This document shows, piece by piece, positions 1-5,130 of a DNA stretch of 5,130 nt. Position 1 is the stretch's first letter, and each line of letters starts with the position of its first letter. This DNA comes from Spirochaeta sp. (GTDB taxonomy: Bacteria; Spirochaetota; Spirochaetia; DSM-2461), in the NCBI GenBank assembly GCA_030635565.1, contig DAOVYP010000198.1, positions 1-5,130 on the forward strand. The letters are read 5' to 3'. The notes beneath the pieces were generated by a model. The model had not been told where the DNA came from. It made no database searches and worked only from the letters and a program-made list of their open reading frames with translations. The translations under genes were made by a program, and so were the position numbers.

Positions 1-346
1 GCCATACTGCACGTTCGGGGATTTGGATTCCGGAAAGTTCTTCGGTGGCTGCGGCATAGAGGTATTCGTTGAAATCGGGCTCTGGAACACAAATTCTGCA
101 AACCAGCGGAAAATTCTGAATCCATTTACGCCGTTCCATCAGCTTCTCGAATCCGCGATGCAGATATCCGACATGGGTCTTCAGGTCGACAATCTCGTCA
201 CCGGAAATGATGAGCTCCAGGGACATGTTGCCGGTGACCCCGGGATGCTGGGGTCCCTGCCACACTTTCATGTAACGCCCGCTTTCCAGATCGAGGTTCT
301 CGGCACCTCCGGTCTGGATGGGGTATTTTTCTCTGGCGCCTGTCAC
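1..346 (-). CDS. NuoD/EchE/HycE-type large (49 kDa) subunit, partial: N-terminal 115 codons, Ehr-like
   Basis: This is the N-terminal part of the subunit that holds the [NiFe] site in group 4 hydrogenases and lines the quinone site in complex I; it continues past the left edge. The start is GTG at 346-344, overlapping the stop of the upstream gene (GTGA), with GGGAGG eight bases upstream. Family hallmarks, numbered from this start, are GPQHPG (31-36), GYLHRGFEKLMERR (60-73) and EELSGIQIPERA (102-113). The hydrogenase proximal motif R-x-C-G-x-C reads R84-I-C86-V-P-E89: one Cys is kept and the second is Glu. An extra Cys, C83, makes a displaced C83-R-I-C86. The complex I residues are also absent: PAAHG/PSTHG reads PGVTG, and the Tyr after R-x-D aligns with V87. 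Assignment to the family is secure. Hydrogenase activity looks unlikely from this motif, but the C-terminal CxxC is not visible. Confidence 0.93.
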   Translation of the reverse strand, partial: MTGAREKYPIQTGGAENLDLESGRYMKVWQGPQHPGVTGNMSLELIISGDEIVDLKTHVGYLHRGFEKLMERRKWIQNFPLVCRICVPEPDFNEYLYAAATEELSGIQIPERAVW

Positions 347-888
347 AGGTCGGCCCTCCCGGGGTATTGTGTTTTCTTCATATGATCCGCCGGATCGTTG
401 GTTTCCCGTCCGGGTCTGGGGAAGTAGGTTTCTTCGGAGTATTTCTTCGTATCGAAATCCCGTCTCATTGGAGGAGGCCCTTCCCAGCTCTCAAGGGCAA
501 AACTTTCCTCTACCCTCGGGCAGCCCGGAAACTCGATTCCGAACATTTCCCGAAGCTCTCTCTGATATGTGGCCACCGCGGCCCAGTGTCCGTGGGTCGA
601 CTCCATAACCGGATTCTCCCGGTCAATATAAGTTTTTATTCCCAGATCGTGCTTCGCCTCATGGTTACGGAGCATGTATACAAGCTCAAATTGACCTTCT
701 TCGAGGCGATCGATACAGGTGATGAAGCTTAAATGAACATAACCCTGATGGTCCCTGAGGTATACCAATACATCGGGTATATCGACTTTGCCGCATTCCA
801 GAAAAGCCAGATCATCCCGCTTTTCAACCAATTCTCCGATTTTATATCTGTGGTCGACTTCGGCCCTGAGGGCATTCATATCATTCAT
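343..888 (-). CDS. NuoC/EchD/HycE-N-type 30 kDa subunit
   Basis: A 181-residue soluble subunit of the respiratory-chain 30 kDa family, which packs against the large subunit in the peripheral arm of complex I and Ech-type complexes. It binds no cofactor in known relatives. Numbered from ATG 888, the family signature lies at about 102-147: an H-W-A-A stretch, then RELREMFGIEF (110-120) and WEGPPPMRRDFDT (135-147). This corresponds to ERE-x-x-D-M-F-G-I and W-E-G-x-P-L-R-K-D-Y in relatives, and the usual acidic residue before M-F-G is a Glu here. ATG 888 is preferred over the in-frame GTG 894 because GGGAGG (900-895) sits six bases before the ATG but abuts the GTG; ATG 879 is too far away. The gene lies 11 bases after the small-subunit stop and overlaps the next gene by four bases, suggesting translational coupling. 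Confidence 0.93.
   Translation of the reverse strand: MNDMNALRAEVDHRYKIGELVEKRDDLAFLECGKVDIPDVLVYLRDHQGYVHLSFITCIDRLEEGQFELVYMLRNHEAKHDLGIKTYIDRENPVMESTHGHWAAVATYQRELREMFGIEFPGCPRVEESFALESWEGPPPMRRDFDTKKYSEETYFPRPGRETNDPADHMKKTQYPGRADL
355..360 (-). promoter_or_regulatory. Ribosome binding site of the NuoD/EchE-type gene
   Basis: GGGAGG on the minus strand, eight bases upstream of the GTG at 346-344 and inside the end of the preceding gene. It supports the non-ATG start, which has no better alternative before the conserved GPQHPG motif. Confidence 0.75.
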
Positions 889-894
889 TATCAC

Positions 895-900
895 CCTCCC
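895..900 (-). promoter_or_regulatory. Ribosome binding site of the NuoC/EchD-type gene
   Basis: GGGAGG on the minus strand, immediately after (and sharing one base with) the TAG stop of the small-subunit gene. It is six bases upstream of ATG 888 and directly adjacent to GTG 894, so it selects the ATG as the start. Confidence 0.75.
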
Positions 901-1526
901 TACCAGTTGTAATCCGGCATGTTCCAGTCCTTGATAATCTTCTTCTGATTCGCTTTGTACCAGTCGAAGTTCCTCGCATAATCATTAGCACCTTCCGCCT
1001 CTCCTGCCATAATCTGCTTCTGGAGGGTCTTGATACCGGCCAGCAGGGCCTCGGGACGTGGCATACAACCGGCGATATAGACGTCGACAGGAATGTATTG
1101 ATCCAGGCGGTTGATGGTGTTGTAGGAGTCCCAATACATACCGCCGTTTACCGTGCAGCTGCCCAGTCCCAGGACGAACTTGGGGCCCTGCATCTGCTCA
1201 TAGCTCCGGACAATCCGCTTGAGGGTTTTCACCGAGGCGTAGCCGCCGATGACAAAGAGACCCGACTGCCTGGGAGTCGGCCGGGGCTGAATACCGAATC
1301 GGTACATGTCATAACGGCTCGTCATGAGAGGTCGGAGTTCGATGGCTCCGCAGCCGGTGCCGAAGCCCAGGATCCACAGGCTGTTGGCCCGGGCCCAGTT
1401 CAGAAAATTCTCCCAAATACCCTTCACCGGCTCGACGGCTTCCGGGCGGGCATCGCAGAAGTAGCCTTTATCGGATTCGGGCAGGTCGAGGTTGGGAAGT
1501 ACGGTTTTGACTGATTTTGTTTTCAT
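900..1526 (-). CDS. NuoB/EchC/HycG-type small subunit with only three of four N2-type cysteines
   Basis: A 208-residue Fe-S subunit of the NuoB/PSST and [NiFe]-hydrogenase small-subunit family. In relatives it holds the proximal/N2 [4Fe-4S] cluster that passes electrons between the peripheral arm and the large-subunit site. Family signatures are GCGAIELRPLMTSRYDMYRFG (58-78, giving C59 and the conserved RYDM-x-RFG), PRQSGLFVIGG (85-95), LGSCTVNGG (121-129, C124) and PVDVYIAGCMPRPEALL (146-162, C154). Complex I reads C-C-A-I-E at the first site and hydrogenases C-x-G-C-D-I-E; here it is C59-G60-A-I-E, so one usual ligand is missing. C24 (GYFCD) is the only other cysteine. Hydrophilic tail of about 35 residues after 174. 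ATG 1526 follows a purine-rich GAGAGA by four bases and is 11 bases after the NuoH-type gene. Confidence 0.93.
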   Translation of the reverse strand: MKTKSVKTVLPNLDLPESDKGYFCDARPEAVEPVKGIWENFLNWARANSLWILGFGTGCGAIELRPLMTSRYDMYRFGIQPRPTPRQSGLFVIGGYASVKTLKRIVRSYEQMQGPKFVLGLGSCTVNGGMYWDSYNTINRLDQYIPVDVYIAGCMPRPEALLAGIKTLQKQIMAGEAEGANDYARNFDWYKANQKKIIKDWNMPDYNW

Positions 1527-1530
1527 CTGA

Positions 1531-1538
1531 TCTCTCTC
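1531..1538 (-). promoter_or_regulatory. Purine-rich ribosome binding site of the NuoB/EchC-type gene
   Basis: GAGAGAGA on the minus strand, in the 11-base gap between the NuoH-type stop (TAG, 1540-1538) and ATG 1526, with four bases of spacing. It matches the anti-Shine-Dalgarno less well than the GGGAGG sites of the two downstream genes. Confidence 0.5.
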
Positions 1539-2521
1539 TATATTCTTGCCAGGATCAAACCGGCCAGTCCGATGAGAGTCGGCACAAGAAGGAAGTACCG
1601 GATAGACTGCTCCGTCCGGAATCGGGGAAACGACACGCCCACGAATACGGTGACAAAATACAATAAGAAGGATTTCACCATCATGGTAATCACTCCGGAA
1701 ATAACTCCCAGCCAGACCGGAACCATCGGCAGCAAAGCATCAAACAGCGAATATATGATTCCATCGGCGGCCGATGCACCGCCGAAGAAGAGGTTTACAT
1801 AAAGGACAAGCTTTGCCGCATTGAAAATCGCCCGATTAGTCTGGAGCATACCCAGCAGACTGCTCTGGTACTCCGTAGGCGGCCCGATGGGAATTTCCTG
1901 TGGAGCAATGACGACACTGAACGGGTTGTGCATCGACATTCCGAGGAACGCGATAACCGCAGCTATCACGGCCAGTGGATTGGTCACCATAGTCCAATTG
2001 GCAATACCGCCCTGCTGCGCCTGCACAATAGTCGTAATCGACAAGCTATGGTGTTTCAAGGCCAGTGCAATGACAGCAAGACTGAACGGCAGCTCGAAAG
2101 CCGTCATCTGGGCCAATCCCCGGCTGACACCGATCGGGCTGTAAGGATGGCCCGATTGTCCGGCCCCGAGAGCCATACCCAGCTGACCGAAAAAGATGAA
2201 ATACATCACCAGAAAGACGTCACCGGAGAAACTGAAGTTTGCAAACAGAGGCGACCCGAGTACGACTGGTATAAACAGGAAAGTTCCCAGTCCCCCGGCG
2301 AGCCTGAATACAGATCCGAGGTAGAACATCACACCGTGATAAATGGCCGTCCGCCTGGCGTTGTTCTTGATGACGTCGATATAAGGCTGATAGACCGGCT
2401 GACCGATCCTGCCCTGAACTCGGGCTCTGATTTGAGCCATGCTGCCCATCAGAAGAAATCCGAAGTTGGTAAAAATAAAGATTGACAGGGCGGCTGCCCC
2501 GATTTGTCCCCATAATGTCAT
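1538..2521 (-). CDS. NuoH/EchB/HycD-type membrane anchor subunit
   Basis: A 327-residue polytopic membrane protein of the complex I subunit 1 family. It anchors the peripheral arm and couples electron transfer to ion movement. About eight hydrophobic helices are evident, as is usual. Conserved motifs are IRARVQGRIGQPVYQPYIDV (31-50, matching the R-x-Q-x-R-x-G-P-x-x-x-Q-P-x-x-D pattern), GVSRGLAQMTAFELPFSL (131-148, with E143 of the Y-E-I-P motif), and SFPRFRTEQSIRYFLLVP (297-314, matching P-R-x-R-x-D-Q). The loop that reads P-F-D-I-P-E-A-E-x-E-I in relatives is P200-F-S-V-V-I-A-P-Q-E209-I: only E209 and the later E217 (TEY) are kept. ATG 2521 overlaps the preceding stop (ATGA), six bases after GGGGGT. 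It sits second in an echABCDE-like order. Whether it transports H+ or Na+ cannot be told. Confidence 0.94.
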   Translation of the reverse strand: MTLWGQIGAAALSIFIFTNFGFLLMGSMAQIRARVQGRIGQPVYQPYIDVIKNNARRTAIYHGVMFYLGSVFRLAGGLGTFLFIPVVLGSPLFANFSFSGDVFLVMYFIFFGQLGMALGAGQSGHPYSPIGVSRGLAQMTAFELPFSLAVIALALKHHSLSITTIVQAQQGGIANWTMVTNPLAVIAAVIAFLGMSMHNPFSVVIAPQEIPIGPPTEYQSSLLGMLQTNRAIFNAAKLVLYVNLFFGGASAADGIIYSLFDALLPMVPVWLGVISGVITMMVKSFLLYFVTVFVGVSFPRFRTEQSIRYFLLVPTLIGLAGLILARI

Positions 2522-5130
2522 GCGACTACCCCCGCAAAGAGAGCCACAGCTATCGTGAAGAGCACGATATGCAGGGCGTATGTCTGTCCGTTGCCCGTAT
2601 AGAGACGCCGGAATGCTGATGAAACGGCATTGACTCCTTCGGCGGAACCTTCCCAGAACTTCCGGCCCACCGGCTTAAGTAAAAAACCGAGGGCTTTGCG
2701 GTAGGGCGCGAAGAAGTTGTGAGCATAGTGAGTCGTTTCCGGCCGGTGAGGACGTTCAGCGGCGAAAACGATATTGAACTGCTTCACCTTCTGCATTTTT
2801 TGCCTGCCGAGGAGCAGTATCAGGAGTGGAATCATAAAAACGCCCATAGTGACGTACATCACCCAGCTGCCGTCCCAGTAACCCAGGACACTCATGAGAG
2901 TGGAACCCTCAAAAGAAATAGTTGAAGGCAGCCATTCCCCGACTGACGCAATAATCGGCTTGAGGATGATTGACGGAAACGAACTGACGGCCATCAGGGC
3001 TGCCATGAGAATGACCTGGGGAATGATGAGCCAGAGGGGAGCTTCCCTGATTCCCGCCGAATCATCTTTTCGCTGTCCGAGGAAGATGGAATGGATGAGA
3101 CGGAAAAGATACAGGAAGGCAATACCGCTGGTGAACATGGCAAGAGCCGCCTGCAATGGCCGTCCGCCTTCGATCAATGCTGAGTAGATGAGCCATTTTC
3201 CACCGAAACCGGATAATGGCGGTACGCCGGAAAGGGCAATAATGGCCATCAGGACGCTGATGAAAGTGATGGGCATGGGAACAATGAGCCCGCCCATCTT
3301 GTACATCAATCTGGTTTTAACCCTGTAGATGACACCGGCTATCGCCAGAAAGAGCATGGCCTTGAACAGGAAATGGTTCAGTGACAGATAGATGGCCGTA
3401 GTCCATCCGAAATGGTTAAAGAGGCTGAATGCCAGGATGATATATCCCACCTGACCGATGGAACTCCATGCCAGGGTGTATTTGATATCTTCCTGAAAAA
3501 CAGCGATAAGGGTTGCGGCAAAAGCCGTCAGAGCCCCGATCCACCCCAGAAGATTGGAAAGTGATGCGAACGGGCCGCTCCTGAATGCTTCAAGCCACAT
3601 CTCGGGACTGTCGAGCCCGAACATGCCCGGCAGAACCCTGATGCTGAATATCATCATGGCCCAGATTCCGGCTTTTCCGATAACCCAGGACCACTGGCTG
3701 GAACCACAATCATCGGCTTCGGCATAAGAACCGGGAAGCCAGATGTGCAGGCCAAGAGCCCCGCTTTTTGCCAGAAAGGCCATGACTGCAAGCGTTGCGG
3801 CCAGGGCGGGAGGAATAATCGATCCGACACCACCGGAAATCAGGATAGTCATCAACAGATACCCGCCGCCCAGGGCGAACAGTATTCCTGTTTTCGAAGG
3901 TTTGGCAGCCCGGCGCCCCTGAAGAACGATGAGTACCACACCAACGGACATGACTTCCCAGGCCATGAACATTTCAAGAGGAGTCGATGCGAGAACCAGA
4001 ACTCCAAGTGAGAGTACCGTCATCAGGGAGAAGGCCCAGAATCCGGATCTTCTGTCTTTCCGATACAGACCGGCAAAGAGATTCAAGGCGCCGCCGCCGA
4101 GGAAAAGCATGGCGAAAATCTGATCGATACCCTCGGTGCGGGGCCATATCCACCATGCCGCGGCCGCCGATGCGAGAACAGCCAGAATCCCCCGGATTCT
4201 TCCCGGGAGGAACGACAGTATCAGCATCATTAAAGCCGCCGCGAAAGGGGCCATGGCAACGGGAGTCAGAACCCCGGCCAGGTATGCCCATAAAGCTGAA
4301 AGCCCCACGAGAAACAGTGCGGGCACGAGACCCCATAGGGCGGCGCCGTTACCCATCAGGCCGCCGGCTTCGATTGCAGCAGCATCGGTGAGAATGTCGG
4401 GACCGGCTCTTTCTCCGACAACCAGACTGTCACCGTTGGCGGCACCGGCGCCGCCATCGGCACATTCGCTCTTTATTTTTTTCACCAGCCATCCGAAAAG
4501 ATAGGCTGCCTCGAAAAGGGATCCAAGGAACAGTGCGGCCAGAATCCACCAGGATCTGCCGCCGATCAGGACTTTGACAAGTTCCCACTTGGCGAAAAAC
4601 GACGGGAAAGGAGGTAACCCCAGCAGGGCCATTACGAAAATTCCCGTAATCGCGGCGGGAAGAACACGGTGCAGGGTTCCGTTTCCCCCCTCACCTTTAC
4701 TTCGATCCGCAAGACCCGAGAACCAGAACAGTCCGGCTTTGGCAAAGAGGTGGGTCAGCAGAAAACCGCCGACAATCAGCAGAGTCGTATCCCGGGTCAG
4801 CCCGGCATCCTGTATGGTAAACCAGGCGAAGAGGACGAGTCCCATCTGCCCGGTGGAGGAATATCCGAACATCCTCTTTTCATCTTTCTGCCGGAGTCCC
4901 ATCAGGTTGGCGAACAGGAATGTGAGGATTCCGACAGCTCCGAGAACTGAACCCAGACGCGGGCCCAATAGCGGGCTGATCTTGGTGAAGGCAACGAATA
5001 CCGCTGAGGCCTGTACCGAAGAAAGCAGCGCGCCGATTCCCGACGGGGCTTCCTGATACGCATCAAGAGCCCAGCCGTTTGCGGGAAAGGGTTTAAGTTC
5101 GATAATCATGGCCAGGGCCAGAAAAAATAC
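2518..5130 (-). CDS. Double-module NuoL/M/N, HyfB/EchA-type antiporter subunit, N-terminus beyond the window
   Basis: The frame stays open to the right edge: seven hydrophobic codons (VFFLALA) precede the ATG at 5109, so that Met is probably internal. Numbering here starts from it. The gene covers at least 870 residues. Residues 1-280 are the second half of one antiporter module: E4-L-K6 before the P-x-N-G-W-x-x-D-A loop, KRMFGYSSTGQMG (78-90), K124 in H-L-F-A-K-A-G-L-F, and LPPFPSFFAKWEL (165-177, K174). After a Gly/Ala-rich hydrophilic loop (about 212-255) and a helix, a complete second module occupies about 284-700: E385 in A-W-E-V-M (TM5 Glu type), K448 in F-L-A-K-S-G (TM7 Lys type), KYTLAWSSIGQVGYI (543-557), K583 in N-H-F-L-F-K-A-M-L-F, and PPLSGFGGKWL (630-640, K638). 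A tail (771-840) with RPHRPETTH and a last helix ends the protein. It presumably pumps H+ or Na+, as the EchA-position subunit. Confidence 0.92.
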   Translation of the reverse strand, partial: VFFLALAMIIELKPFPANGWALDAYQEAPSGIGALLSSVQASAVFVAFTKISPLLGPRLGSVLGAVGILTFLFANLMGLRQKDEKRMFGYSSTGQMGLVLFAWFTIQDAGLTRDTTLLIVGGFLLTHLFAKAGLFWFSGLADRSKGEGGNGTLHRVLPAAITGIFVMALLGLPPFPSFFAKWELVKVLIGGRSWWILAALFLGSLFEAAYLFGWLVKKIKSECADGGAGAANGDSLVVGERAGPDILTDAAAIEAGGLMGNGAALWGLVPALFLVGLSALWAYLAGVLTPVAMAPFAAALMMLILSFLPGRIRGILAVLASAAAAWWIWPRTEGIDQIFAMLFLGGGALNLFAGLYRKDRRSGFWAFSLMTVLSLGVLVLASTPLEMFMAWEVMSVGVVLIVLQGRRAAKPSKTGILFALGGGYLLMTILISGGVGSIIPPALAATLAVMAFLAKSGALGLHIWLPGSYAEADDCGSSQWSWVIGKAGIWAMMIFSIRVLPGMFGLDSPEMWLEAFRSGPFASLSNLLGWIGALTAFAATLIAVFQEDIKYTLAWSSIGQVGYIILAFSLFNHFGWTTAIYLSLNHFLFKAMLFLAIAGVIYRVKTRLMYKMGGLIVPMPITFISVLMAIIALSGVPPLSGFGGKWLIYSALIEGGRPLQAALAMFTSGIAFLYLFRLIHSIFLGQRKDDSAGIREAPLWLIIPQVILMAALMAVSSFPSIILKPIIASVGEWLPSTISFEGSTLMSVLGYWDGSWVMYVTMGVFMIPLLILLLGRQKMQKVKQFNIVFAAERPHRPETTHYAHNFFAPYRKALGFLLKPVGRKFWEGSAEGVNAVSSAFRRLYTGNGQTYALHIVLFTIAVALFAGVVA

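Noticed and set aside
23..385. Plus-strand open frame of 120 codons
   Set aside because: It lies antisense to the NuoD-type coding sequence, whose minus-strand frame carries clear family motifs, and its own translation resembles no family.
892..894. GTG at 894 as the start of the NuoC-type gene
   Set aside because: It abuts the GGGAGG sequence, leaving no spacing; ATG 888 is six bases from it.
1928..2485. Plus-strand open frame of 185 codons
   Set aside because: Antisense to the NuoH-type gene. The translation is polar, low-quality and lacks recognisable domains, as expected for a shadow of a hydrophobic gene.
2220..2513. Minus-strand open frame of 97 codons in another frame of the NuoH-type gene
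   Set aside because: Fully contained in a gene with strong motif support; no independent ribosome binding site or recognisable product.
3974..4336. Minus-strand alternative frame inside the antiporter gene, which could hint at a frameshift in the linker region
   Set aside because: The main frame stays hydrophobic with regular helices through this stretch, whereas the alternative translation is Arg/Gly/Ser-rich and has no membrane segments.
5107..5109. ATG at 5109 as the true start of the antiporter gene
   Set aside because: In-frame hydrophobic codons continue to the window edge, and the ATG falls in the middle of a conserved helix/loop of the first antiporter module.

Overview
The window is a dense run of genes, all on the minus strand, encoding a membrane-bound complex of the complex I / group 4 [NiFe]-hydrogenase superfamily. 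The ribosome binding sites (GGGAGG type), the 4-base start/stop overlaps and the lack of gaps point to a bacterium. The subunit set fits an anaerobe using ferredoxin- or quinone-linked energy conservation. Desulfobacterota-like bacteria are plausible, but the sequence alone does not fix the taxon.

Layout in order of transcription, right to left: (1) 5130-2518, a very large antiporter-type membrane protein (NuoL/M/N, HyfB, EchA family) that enters from beyond the right edge and carries the C-terminal part of one antiporter module followed by a complete second one; (2) 2521-1538, the NuoH/EchB-type membrane anchor; (3) 1526-900, the NuoB/EchC-type small subunit; (4) 888-343, the NuoC/EchD-type 30 kDa subunit; (5) 346-1, the first 115 codons of the NuoD/EchE-type large subunit, cut by the left edge. 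This is the gene order of Ech hydrogenase (echA-B-C-D-E). An EchF/NuoI-type ferredoxin subunit would be expected further left, outside the window.

The residues that define the known chemistries are altered. The visible N-terminal motif of the large subunit has R-I-C-V-P-E where a [NiFe] hydrogenase has R-x-C-G-x-C. It also lacks the His and Tyr that complex I uses at the quinone site. The small subunit has Cys-Gly where complex I has its tandem Cys-Cys. The NuoH-like subunit has lost three of the usual acidic residues in its conserved loop. This fits the 'Ehr' (energy-converting hydrogenase-related) class: the membrane machinery and electron-transfer scaffold are kept, but the hydrogenase active site is not, and the substrate is unknown. 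The double antiporter fusion would give such a complex at least two ion-translocating modules in one polypeptide.

No RNA genes, mobile elements, repeats, CRISPR arrays, promoters or terminators were seen. There is no gene-free stretch longer than about 12 bases.
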